NCBI GenBank assembly: GCA_014378225.1
Contig: JACMOA010000228.1
Span: 1 to 6,910, forward strand
DNA from: Deinococcales bacterium
GTDB lineage: Bacteria > Deinococcota > Deinococci > Deinococcales > Deinococcaceae
DNA length: 6,910 nucleotides
Reading direction: 5' to 3'
Numbering within the stretch: position 1 is the first letter of the stretch; every line of letters starts with the position of its first letter. Below are positions 1 through 5,785 of the stretch, piece after piece. Position numbers and translations under genes: made by a program. The notes under the pieces were generated by a model, which was given only the letters and a program-made list of their open reading frames with translations, was not told the origin of the DNA and searched no databases.

Positions 1-666
1 CAGATGGACTGTGTGCCCTGCCCTGGCCAGTAAACCCGCGTCGTCGGTGGCGCTCCAATTTCCCGCGAGCGCACTTTGATGAGCCTCGAGTAACCAATCA
101 CGCCGCCCCCCTTGAGGCGTTTGAATCGCTTGAATTTCTGAGCGGTCCAGCAAACCTTCCCAGAGTTCCCCGCTCGAGCGCACCAGCGTGTCCACACAGG
201 GCAGGGCTACAGTAGCCGCACCGTGTTTTTGGATGGCCTCGAGCATGTCTATAATCACTCCAGCGCTCAGAAAAGGCCGCGCCGCGTCGTGAATCAGCAC
301 GTATTCGGCATTTGTGGACTCGAGCAGGTTTTTGACGCTGGCTTGACGGGTAGTGCCGCCTTCGGTGAGGGTGGGAGGCGGACAGGCCCGATAGGTGCCG
401 CTTTGTCCAAGACGGGAACAGAGAGACAGGCGCTCGAGCAGACTTTCTACGGCCTCACACATGGATGGGACAATGGCGATTGAGATTTGGTCTACATGCG
501 GAGCCAGGTTGAGAATGGCCCGCTCGAGCAGGGTTTTTCCACCCACATCTACCAAGGCTTTAAAGCCCATCCCCAGCCGTGTTCCACTCCCAGCAGCAGG
601 AATGAGCGCGGCAATCCTCCCCCCCGCTCCCCCGCTCCCTCGCTCGAGCAAAGCTCCTTCTTTCAA
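1..666 (-). CDS. ispD: 2-C-methyl-D-erythritol 4-phosphate cytidylyltransferase, C-terminus cut by window edge
   Basis: IspD transfers CMP from CTP to 2-C-methyl-D-erythritol 4-phosphate in the cytosolic MEP route to isoprenoids. I translated 222 residues, and the frame is open to the left edge. Visible motifs are the nucleotide-binding loop PAAGSGTRLG (residues 23-32) with K36, GGTTRQASV (103-111), IHDAARPF (125-132), QTPQ (182-185) and ATDDAGLLARAG (206-217). The usual length is 220-240 aa, so roughly 15-20 residues are missing. The start is taken as TTG at 664-666: it overlaps the ubiX stop as TTGA and has a GGGAGG Shine-Dalgarno 7 nt upstream. An internal TTG (649-651) is a weaker alternative. 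Two oddities are visible. A Gly-rich stretch (residues 10-16, encoded by G-runs) precedes the first beta strand. Residues 85-97 are encoded by a dispersed 37-bp repeat and correspond to extra length relative to E. coli IspD. The family assignment is secure; the start is likely. Confidence 0.95.
   Translation of the reverse strand, partial: MKEGALLERGSGGAGGRIAALIPAAGSGTRLGMGFKALVDVGGKTLLERAILNLAPHVDQISIAIVPSMCEAVESLLERLSLCSRLGQSGTYRACPPPTLTEGGTTRQASVKNLLESTNAEYVLIHDAARPFLSAGVIIDMLEAIQKHGAATVALPCVDTLVRSSGELWEGLLDRSEIQAIQTPQGGRRDWLLEAHQSALAGNWSATDDAGLLARAGHTVHL
378..414 (+). repeat. 37-bp dispersed palindromic repeat, copy A, inside ispD
   Basis: This copy matches 5823-5859 at 34 of 37 positions in the same orientation. 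It begins GCGGACAGGCCCG and ends TGTCCAAGACG. The sequence folds on itself (outer GGACA with TGTCC, inner GGC with GCC). Here it lies in the coding sequence of ispD (minus strand), encoding residues R85-P97. The peptide RLGQSGTYRACP is close to the peptide encoded in the same frame by the other copy (S in place of Y). The repeat ends are as I aligned them by eye; the exact borders are uncertain. Confidence 0.75.
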
Positions 667-1259
667 GAATCCCCCTCCCAACGCCGCATCTTGCCACTCT
701 CGATGCCAAACTGGTCCAGCACTCGAGCGCTTAAAAATCCCAGCAGGTCCTTTGCATCGTCTGGTGCGTGATAAAAGCCAGGACTGGCGGGCAGGATGGA
801 CGCGCCCGCGTCGTGGGCTTTGAGCATGTTCTCGAGCATGGGGCGTGGATACGGGGCTTCACGCGGAACCAGAATCAGCGGACGGCGTTCCTTGAGCGTG
901 ACGTGCGCGGCGCGTGAAATCAGGTCGTCGCCCAGACCGTGCGCCACTTTAGCCAGGGTGCTCGAGCTGCACGGCACAATCACCATGCCCAGCGTCCTGA
1001 AACTGCCACTGGCGATGCTGGCCCCAATGTCCATTTCATCGTAAACCTGGTAGGCGTGGCGCTCGAGGTCCTCTGCGTTCCCGCGTCCCTCGGTGGTATG
1101 AACCCGCCTGGCCCCGCTCGAGACGATGAGGTGAGGGTGCAGGTTCAGTTGCGAGAGGGTCTCGAGTAAATCCAGGGCATAGGGAATGCCGCTTCCTCCG
1201 GTAATGCCCACCACAAGGCGCGGAACTGAAGTATTACTGGGGGAAAGGTCCCTGAGCAT
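663..1259 (-). CDS. ubiX: Flavin prenyltransferase UbiX/Pad1 family
   Basis: UbiX joins a dimethylallyl group to FMN to make prenyl-FMN, the cofactor of UbiD-type decarboxylases. It is a soluble flavoprotein of about 190-210 aa; this one has 198. Family motifs in order are GITGGSGIPYA (18-28), IVSSGA (45-50), IASGSFRTLGMVIVPCS (82-98), LKERR (122-126), VPRE (131-134), PASPGFY (157-163) and ARVLDQFG (178-185). Residues matching the known active site by alignment with Pseudomonas UbiX appear to be S23, K123, R133, E134, Y163 and R179, so it looks functional. The ATG at 1257-1259 is the chosen start. It has no Shine-Dalgarno, but a TATAGT box ends 7 nt upstream, which fits a leaderless message. 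The stop overlaps the ispD start by 4 nt, so the two form an operon. No ubiD is in the window, so the client decarboxylase is unknown. Confidence 0.95.
   Translation of the reverse strand: MLRDLSPSNTSVPRLVVGITGGSGIPYALDLLETLSQLNLHPHLIVSSGARRVHTTEGRGNAEDLERHAYQVYDEMDIGASIASGSFRTLGMVIVPCSSSTLAKVAHGLGDDLISRAAHVTLKERRPLILVPREAPYPRPMLENMLKAHDAGASILPASPGFYHAPDDAKDLLGFLSARVLDQFGIESGKMRRWEGDS
671..679 (-). promoter_or_regulatory. Shine-Dalgarno of ispD (decides TTG start)
   Basis: Reading the minus strand, GGGAGGGGG lies inside the last codons of ubiX. Its GGAGG core ends 7 nt before the TTG start of ispD. Together with the TTGA overlap, this supports translational coupling of ispD to ubiX. Confidence 0.7.
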
Positions 1260-1305
1260 ATCCAGAACTATAGCGAACGCTCGAGCGCCAGGACTGTATC
1301 CGGTC
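1260..1305 (-). promoter_or_regulatory. Leaderless-type promoter of ubiX-ispD
   Basis: On the minus strand, a -10 box TATAGT (1267-1272) is followed by 7 nt and then the ATG, so transcription would start at or next to the start codon. No good TTGACA is visible 16-18 nt upstream. CGCTCGAG lies 7 nt before the -10 box, and GACCGGATACA lies further up (1295-1305). The same arrangement is seen upstream of the gene starting at 6427. The spacer from here to 1387 holds this, a second copy of the GACCGGAT motif (1338-1354) and a possible plus-strand promoter, but no gene. Confidence 0.5.
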
Positions 1306-1340
1306 TGGCATACCCTTTTTGAACCAAATTCATCGGCGGT

Positions 1341-1372
1341 TTGTCATCCGGTCAGACTCAATCTGTTAAACT
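1341..1372 (+). promoter_or_regulatory. Possible promoter for the 119-aa membrane protein
   Basis: TTGTCA (1341-1346) resembles a -35 box and TAAACT (1367-1372) resembles a -10 box. The 20-bp spacing is longer than the usual 16-18, so this is weak. The -10-like box would give a very short leader before ATG 1388. The -35-like box overlaps the motif GGTTTGTCATCCGGTCA, which recurs with one base deleted at 6464-6479. Confidence 0.3.
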
Positions 1373-1387
1373 CTCAAATTGACTGTT

Positions 1388-1747
1388 ATGCAAGACCAGG
1401 ACCGCCCCGAAGAACTTGCCCTCCGCCCTGCTGTAAATCTGTGGTGCTGGCTGGGTGCAGCCCTGCCATTTTTCTTCAGTGTGCTGCCGTGGTTTTTCTC
1501 GAGCACGCTTCCCAGAGTTTCACAGAACACACAAGTTGAAAACAGCCTGCGCTCGAGTCCCATCCCAGAACTGCGAGCCGCTCCAGTGGCGGGTGTTCAG
1601 GTTCCCAATCCTCACGCGGATTTGCCGCCCAGACGTCTTAAGCTTCAGGCGCTCGAGGGCCGTACTCTCGAGGCTCGGGTGTTCGGAGTGCTGGGGGCGG
1701 GTACTCCAGATTTGCTGTACGGAAAAAGAAAGCTCGAGGGCGGCTAA
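1388..1747 (+). CDS. Small membrane-anchored protein of unknown function
   Basis: I do not recognise this 119-aa protein. It has a short acidic/basic N-terminus, one strongly hydrophobic segment (about residues 19-41, LWCWLGAALPFFFSVLPWFF) and then a soluble, proline- and arginine-rich tail. It is probably a single-pass membrane protein with the tail outside (inference). Codon use looks coding-like, and CTCGAG appears in two reading phases (LE and SS). The ATG at 1388 is preferred; an in-frame TTG at 1379 is possible. No Shine-Dalgarno is seen. It lies 68 bp before secDF on the same strand, so co-transcription and a link to the translocon are possible but unproven. A spurious ORF cannot be fully excluded. 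Confidence 0.6.
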   Translation: MQDQDRPEELALRPAVNLWCWLGAALPFFFSVLPWFFSSTLPRVSQNTQVENSLRSSPIPELRAAPVAGVQVPNPHADLPPRRLKLQALEGRTLEARVFGVLGAGTPDLLYGKRKLEGG

Positions 1748-1776
1748 AAGCGGGGTTTTCCCTGCCGACGTTTCGT

Positions 1777-1815
1777 TTGACAATCCCTTAACCCTTCTCT
1801 CGAGGACTAAAATCT
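1777..1815 (+). promoter_or_regulatory. secDF leader: TTGACA box and Shine-Dalgarno
   Basis: A perfect -35 consensus TTGACA lies at 1777-1782, but no good -10 box is found 16-18 nt on. TAAAAT at 1808-1813 is too far for that -35, so promoter function is doubtful. GAGGA (1802-1806) is a well-spaced Shine-Dalgarno, 9 nt before ATG 1816. It is partly built from a CTCGAG copy (1799-1804). Confidence 0.4.
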
Positions 1816-4122
1816 ATGACTGTTTCCAACCCTAACGCCCGCAAGCGACGCCCCAACGGTGGGCGCGGCCCGGTTACGCCCCGTAAAAACAACCTTTGGA
1901 CTGGCTTAATTCTGCTGGCTGCCCTGCTGGGGTCCATCCTGGCGGTCTGGCGACCCTGGGACGCAGCCCATAAGGGAAATCCCACCTCGCTTTACAGTGC
2001 AGACGGCTATAAATTCATCAAACTGGGCCTGGACCTTCAGGGCGGCTTGAGAATTGCGCTCGAGCCGAAAACCCCTGGCTTTAACCCCACCAAAGACCAG
2101 CTCGAGACGCTCAAGACCATTGTAGAAAACCGGGTGAACAGCTTGGGTGTGGCGGAGCCTTTGGTGCAAACTCAGGGAGCGCGCCGAGTTCTGGTAGAGC
2201 TTCCCGGACTCACTCAGGACGACCAGGATAACGCCATTGCCCTCATTGGGACCACCGCTAAGCTCGAGTTCAGGCTGGTTTCCAAGGCTGGAGAGCAGCG
2301 CAGGGACGCGGCTAAAACGCCTCAAGAAGCAGAAGCAACACTCGCCGACCTCGAGCCAACCTGGGCTGATGGAACCTTCGTTGCGGGTGCTCAACCTGCC
2401 ACCGACCAGAGTGGAAATTGGGTGGTCAACTTTCAAATCAAGCCTAAAAATGCGGAAGCTTTTGGAGACTTCACCCGTAAAAATATTAAGCGGCTGATGG
2501 CAATTGTGCTAGACGATAAAATTCGTAGTGTCGCCACCATTAACGGAGCGCTTTTTGGCGACGTTCAAATCACCGGAAATTTTGACGTTAAGGAAGCGAC
2601 TAACCTCTCGTTGGTTCTGAAATCCGGCTCCCTTCCCTTCGACATCAAACCTGCTGAGATTCGGGCCATTGGTCCTACGCTGGGTGCAGACGCCATTCAG
2701 AGCGGTGCTATTGCAGCCGTTTCCGGGATAGGTCTGGTGTTTGTGCTCGGCTTTGTGTACTACGGCTTCTGGTTTGGTCTGGTTATCGCGCTGGGTTTGC
2801 TGTTCTCCGGCCTCGCTATCGTGGGTATTCTGGGGGGCTTAGGCAGCGTGCTCACCCTGCCCGGTATTGCGGGCTTGGTGCTCACCATCGGGGCGGCAGT
2901 AGACGGAAACGTGATTTCCTTTGAGCGCATCAAAGAAGAACTGCGGCGCGGCAAGGGCATCAAGGGCAGCATTGGAGCTGGGTTTGGGCATTCGCTGGCT
3001 ACCATCGTGGACGTGAACCTTTCGCACCTGCTCAGCGCTTTTGCGCTTTACAACTACTCGAGCGGCCCGGTCAAAGGCTTTGCCGTGACCCTGATGGTGG
3101 GTGTGGTGGCCTCGGTATTTTCCAACCTGGTCTTTTCCAAATGGATGCTCGAGCAGATGGCCAAAATCCGCGATTTCAGCGCTCCGCAGTGGTTTAATAC
3201 TCCCAAAGTGGACTTCATCAAGGCTGCGCCCATCGTGACCACTCTGTCTGTGGCTCTGGCCATTCTGGGCGCAGGAATTCTGGGAACCAAAGGGCTTCAG
3301 TACGGGGTGGACTTCACTTCCGGCACCGCCATCACCCTTAAAGCCAACGAAACGGTCACGGTAGAAGGGGTGCGTGAAGTGCTCAAGGGGGCCAAAATAC
3401 AGGGTGCAGAAGCGTCGGGCGCGGTGATTCAGCGCAGTCCCAACCCGGCCAGCGTGGGCGGGGCCAGCTTTATTGTCAAGGTTCAAGAACTGGACCAGGC
3501 CCGTACAGACACGCTCAAAAAAGCTTTTGACAAGTTACCCGGTACCAGTGTGCAGCAGACCGAGACCGTTGGCCCCGCCGTGGGCGACGAACTCCGCACC
3601 CAGACCATCTACGCGATGGGGTTGGGTTTGCTGCTGATTCTGGTGTATGTGGCCTTCCGCTTTGACATCATCTTCGGGGTAGGGTCCATTCTGGCAGTGA
3701 TTCATGACGTGGCCATTGTGCTGGGTATGTACGCCCTACTGGGTCACGAATTCACCATTGCGACTGTGGCGGCGGTGCTCACCTTGATTGGTTACTCGCT
3801 CAACGACTCCATCATCGTGTCTGACCGGATGCGCGAAAACCTCAAGCTGATGAAGGGCGAGACCTTCAAGAACATCGTGAACGTCAGCATCAACCAGACC
3901 TTATCCAGGACCCTGATGACTTCACTGGCAACCCTACTGCCGCTGGTCACGCTCTACTTTTTTGGTGGCCCGGTGCTGCGCGACTTCTCGTTGATTCTGA
4001 TTGTGGGCATCGTAATTGGAACCTACTCGAGCATCTACATCGTGGCTCCAGCGGTGGTTTTTTACGAAAACTGGATTACAAACCGTCGCAACCGCCCTAA
4101 AACTCCGGCGGGTGCGAAATAG
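1816..4122 (+). CDS. secDF: Fused SecD-SecF protein translocase subunit
   Basis: SecDF is an inner-membrane partner of SecYEG that uses proton flow to pull exported proteins out on the far side. The 768-aa chain carries both halves, as in Thermus SecDF (735 aa). The SecD half has TM1 (about 27-45), the DLQGGLRI motif (73-80), ENRVNSLGVAEP (104-115), a large outer P1 domain to about residue 290, then five TMs with DGNVISFERI (363-372). The SecF half has a TM near 467-490, VDFTSGTAI (498-506), a small outer domain, then five TMs with YSLNDSIIVSDRMRENL (660-676) and SRTLMTSL (697-704). The proton-relay residues of Thermus SecDF (D340, D637, R671) align with D363, D664 and R698, so it should be active. 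The basic C-terminal tail is cytoplasmic. ATG 1816 has a Shine-Dalgarno. CTCGAG is scarce here: seven copies, none from 2356 to 3056 or from 3154 to 4025. Confidence 0.98.
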   Translation: MTVSNPNARKRRPNGGRGPVTPRKNNLWTGLILLAALLGSILAVWRPWDAAHKGNPTSLYSADGYKFIKLGLDLQGGLRIALEPKTPGFNPTKDQLETLKTIVENRVNSLGVAEPLVQTQGARRVLVELPGLTQDDQDNAIALIGTTAKLEFRLVSKAGEQRRDAAKTPQEAEATLADLEPTWADGTFVAGAQPATDQSGNWVVNFQIKPKNAEAFGDFTRKNIKRLMAIVLDDKIRSVATINGALFGDVQITGNFDVKEATNLSLVLKSGSLPFDIKPAEIRAIGPTLGADAIQSGAIAAVSGIGLVFVLGFVYYGFWFGLVIALGLLFSGLAIVGILGGLGSVLTLPGIAGLVLTIGAAVDGNVISFERIKEELRRGKGIKGSIGAGFGHSLATIVDVNLSHLLSAFALYNYSSGPVKGFAVTLMVGVVASVFSNLVFSKWMLEQMAKIRDFSAPQWFNTPKVDFIKAAPIVTTLSVALAILGAGILGTKGLQYGVDFTSGTAITLKANETVTVEGVREVLKGAKIQGAEASGAVIQRSPNPASVGGASFIVKVQELDQARTDTLKKAFDKLPGTSVQQTETVGPAVGDELRTQTIYAMGLGLLLILVYVAFRFDIIFGVGSILAVIHDVAIVLGMYALLGHEFTIATVAAVLTLIGYSLNDSIIVSDRMRENLKLMKGETFKNIVNVSINQTLSRTLMTSLATLLPLVTLYFFGGPVLRDFSLILIVGIVIGTYSSIYIVAPAVVFYENWITNRRNRPKTPAGAK

Positions 4123-4182
4123 AGTAGTGTAAAGTAAAGATGGTCTTCAGTTAACACTCAGCTCGAGCACCGTTTTCCTTCA

Positions 4183-4211
4183 GTGACCTTCACTAAACTC
4201 TGTTTTATAAA
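4183..4211 (+). promoter_or_regulatory. Candidate sigma-70-type promoter in the secDF/S4 gap
   Basis: GTGACC (4183-4188, 4 of 6 to consensus) and TATAAA (4206-4211, 5 of 6) are separated by exactly 17 bp. Transcription would begin near 4218 and meet the terminator at 4268-4299 before reaching the S4 gene. The 226-bp gap 4123-4348 holds no gene I can support: it holds this promoter, one CTCGAG, the terminator and a second possible start box. Confidence 0.4.
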
Positions 4212-4267
4212 CGTTTGATTGCTTTACCTTCATTTGAGGACCACTTAAGAGTTTTCCCCCTTTTTTG

Positions 4268-4299
4268 AGCGCAGCCCACAAGGACTGCGCTTTATTTTT
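4268..4299 (+). terminator. Rho-independent terminator
   Basis: AGCGCAG (4268-4274) pairs with CTGCGCT (4285-4291), with a 10-nt loop in which CC and GG can also pair. It is followed by the T-rich run TTTATTTTT. It ends secDF transcription or a short transcript from the promoter at 4183. The loop sequence CCACAA (4276-4281) can alternatively pair with TTGTGG (4298-4303), just after the stem. Confidence 0.8.
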
Positions 4300-4335
4300 G
4301 TGGCTCGGGTACCTGCCCACTCGAGCGTTTGCACT

Positions 4336-4348
4336 TATGCTTAACACT
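4336..4348 (+). promoter_or_regulatory. Leaderless-type -10 box of the S4 gene
   Basis: TATGCT (4336-4341) is followed by 7 nt and then ATG 4349. There is no Shine-Dalgarno before this ATG. A CTCGAG (4320-4325) lies 10 nt before the -10 box. No clear -35 box is seen. Confidence 0.4.
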
Positions 4349-4567
4349 ATGAACGACTTTGACGGACCGCTCGAGGACACCATAGATTTGCAGGACTGGC
4401 TCAAGCTCGAGGGTTGGGTAGATACTGGGGGCGAGGCTAAATTTCGGGTGCAAAACGGGGAAGTGCGCCTCAACGGGACGCTCGAGACCCGCAGGCGCAA
4501 AAAGCTGCGCGAGGGCGATGTGGTGGAATTCGAGAATCGCCGGGGCGTGGTGCATTTCGGTGAATAG
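4349..4567 (+). CDS. S4-domain RNA-binding protein, YbcJ/YaaA type
   Basis: This is a 72-aa protein made almost entirely of one S4 RNA-binding fold. The stretch LQDWLKLEGWVDTGGEAK (14-31) followed by VQNGEVRLNGTLETRRRKKL (34-53) and GDVVEF (56-61) lines up closely with E. coli YbcJ (70 aa), including the KLEGW and VETRKR-type motifs. It probably binds structured RNA, perhaps ribosomal, but the exact target of this family is not settled. ATG 4349 gives the family length; an in-frame ATG at 4337 is an alternative. Its end overlaps the DUF1684 gene by 8 bp, so the two are probably co-transcribed. Three CTCGAG copies fall in it, all read as Leu-Glu. Confidence 0.9.
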   Translation: MNDFDGPLEDTIDLQDWLKLEGWVDTGGEAKFRVQNGEVRLNGTLETRRRKKLREGDVVEFENRRGVVHFGE

Positions 4568-5108
4568 CGCCCAGGACCTTGCCCAATACGCTGCCCAATA
4601 CGCTGCCCAGTACCGGGAGCGCAGGGACGCTTTCTTTGCTTCCCCGCAAAGTCCCCTCTCGAGCGAAGACCGCGCCCGGTTCACGGGTTTGAACTATTAC
4701 CCTTTCGACCCGGCTTATCGCTTTACCCTCGAGCCAACCCGCAAAGACTTTCTCGAACCCGTAGAAATCGAAAACTCGAGCGGAGAAAAAGCCTGGTATT
4801 TGCTGTGGGGTCAGGTCAGCGTTCCCTTTGCAGGCAGAACCGAAATCCTCGAGCTATACATCAAAGAACCCGAGGAAAGCCCCTCGAGCGTGTTCATTCC
4901 TTTCAAAGACAATACCAACGGCTCTGAAACTTGCGGCACAGGTCGCTATCTGGACGCTATGCTGGAGGGTAGAATTCTGACCCTGGATTTCAACCTCACA
5001 TACAGCCCGTTTTGCGCCTACGGAGACGGCTGGACCTGTCCTTTACCCCCTCGAGCGAACTGGTTAGGCGTATCAGTGCGTGCAGGAGAGAGGTTGCTCG
5101 AGTTTTGA
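4560..5108 (+). CDS. DUF1684 family protein
   Basis: The 182-aa product matches DUF1684, a family of unknown biochemical function found in Deinococcus, actinobacteria and others. Hallmarks seen are FDPAYRF (49-55), VFIPFKDNTNGSETCGTGRYLDA (111-133), LDFNLTYSPFCAY (142-154) and CPLPPRANWLGVSVRAGE (160-177). The family usually has Tyr where this protein has C125 (ETYG-type motif). GTG 4560 is preferred: it overlaps the S4 stop (TAG at 4565-4567) and gives a family-like N-terminus, QYRERRDAFFASPQSPL. ATG 4518 in the same frame is an alternative. No signal peptide is seen, so it is probably cytosolic. The N-terminus contains a tandem AAQY repeat. Its end lies 11 bp from the convergent comF stop, with no terminator between. 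Confidence 0.88.
   Translation: MNSAQDLAQYAAQYAAQYRERRDAFFASPQSPLSSEDRARFTGLNYYPFDPAYRFTLEPTRKDFLEPVEIENSSGEKAWYLLWGQVSVPFAGRTEILELYIKEPEESPSSVFIPFKDNTNGSETCGTGRYLDAMLEGRILTLDFNLTYSPFCAYGDGWTCPLPPRANWLGVSVRAGERLLEF
4581..4613 (+). repeat. 12-bp tandem repeat in the DUF1684 N-terminus
   Basis: The unit GCCCAATACGCT occurs twice without a mismatch (4581-4592, 4593-4604), followed by a partial third unit GCCCAGTAC. Because 12 is a multiple of 3, it encodes repeated Ala-Gln-Tyr-Ala. Copy-number change would lengthen or shorten the N-terminal helix by 4 residues without a frameshift. Confidence 0.85.
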
Positions 5109-5119
5109 AGTCTGTGAGT

Positions 5120-5755
5120 TTACCGCGCCACAACCATAAAATAAACCTGCTTCACCCCCGCCTCGAGCAGCGCCTGTTCGCATTCTTTCAGGGTGCTTCC
5201 GGTGGTGAAAACATCGTCCACCAGCAGCACACTCCTGGAAACGCTGCCCGTTAGGTTCGAGCGCACTTTAAAAGCGGCTCTGACGTTCTGTTCACGTTCG
5301 CGCCCGTGCAGTCCGGCCTGCTGTTTGGTGTTTCGGGTGCGCTCGAGCGTGTCCAAAAACGGCAACCCTCGGGCTTTGGCTACCTCCCTGGCCAGCACTT
5401 CAGCTTGGTTAAAGCCGCGTTTGCGCTGTTTGCGGGGGTGCAGTGGCACGCTGACAACACTCTCGAGCGCCCACCAGCCGGGAATTCGGGCCGCCAGTGG
5501 TCCGGCCAGGGTATTTGCTACCTCACGGCTTCCGGCGTACTTGAACGCCGCCAGGGTGCGCCGCAGCCCTCCCCGGTATTCGCCCAGAAAAATCAGGTGT
5601 GGAATCCGGGTTTCACGCAGCATTGAGGCGTCAGTAATCTGTGCAGGCCAGCCCTCCAGACAGCTCGAGCACACTCCGGCGGCTTCACCCAGCGGACGGC
5701 GGCAGGAAGGGCAGTTGCGGGGGAGGAATAGACGCAGTAAGGAGGAGAAATCCAC
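5120..5755 (-). CDS. comF: ComF family protein (competence, phosphoribosyltransferase fold)
   Basis: ComF takes part in natural transformation, at the step where incoming single-stranded DNA crosses the inner membrane. With the GTG start used here the protein has 211 aa, typical for the family. An N-terminal zinc-binding motif has two CxxC pairs (C15-C18 and C29-C32). The body has FKYAG (71-75), VPLHPRKQRKRGFNQAEVLA (115-134 in the TTG-start numbering), TKQQAGLHGREREQN, and the PRPP-binding loop VLLVDDVFTTGSTL near the C-terminus. GTG 5753-5755 is preferred: it gives a family-like N-terminus (DFSSLLRLFLPRNCPSC), and TACACT lies 6 nt upstream, fitting a leaderless start. TTG 5791 in the same frame is possible but lies inside a repeat element and has no Shine-Dalgarno. 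Natural competence is well known in Deinococcus and Thermus. Confidence 0.93.
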   Translation of the reverse strand: MDFSSLLRLFLPRNCPSCRRPLGEAAGVCSSCLEGWPAQITDASMLRETRIPHLIFLGEYRGGLRRTLAAFKYAGSREVANTLAGPLAARIPGWWALESVVSVPLHPRKQRKRGFNQAEVLAREVAKARGLPFLDTLERTRNTKQQAGLHGREREQNVRAAFKVRSNLTGSVSRSVLLVDDVFTTGSTLKECEQALLEAGVKQVYFMVVAR

Positions 5756-5761
5756 TGCTCG

Positions 5762-5767
5762 AGTGTA
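5762..5767 (-). promoter_or_regulatory. Possible leaderless -10 box of comF
   Basis: On the minus strand TACACT (TANNNT form) is followed by 6 nt and then GTG 5755. No -35 box is apparent. The box overlaps the last bases of a CTCGAG copy at 5758-5763. Confidence 0.3.
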
Positions 5768-5785
5768 GTCGCGGCTCTCACCACT

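Noticed and set aside
1366..1783. Minus-strand open frames opposite the 119-aa gene
   Set aside because: They have no family match and no start signals. They lie opposite a frame with better coding character and a clear membrane segment.
3800..3840. TGACCGGATG inside secDF as another copy of the upstream motif
   Set aside because: It encodes the conserved SDRMRENL stretch of SecF, so the match is explained by the protein.
4182..4194. Hairpin AGTGACCTTCACT as a secDF terminator
   Set aside because: The stem is only 5 bp, the loop is 3 nt, and no T-run follows directly. The hairpin at 4268 is far better.
4265..4348. Upstream extension of the S4 protein
   Set aside because: The extension would run through the terminator hairpin and exceed the usual YbcJ length of about 70 aa.
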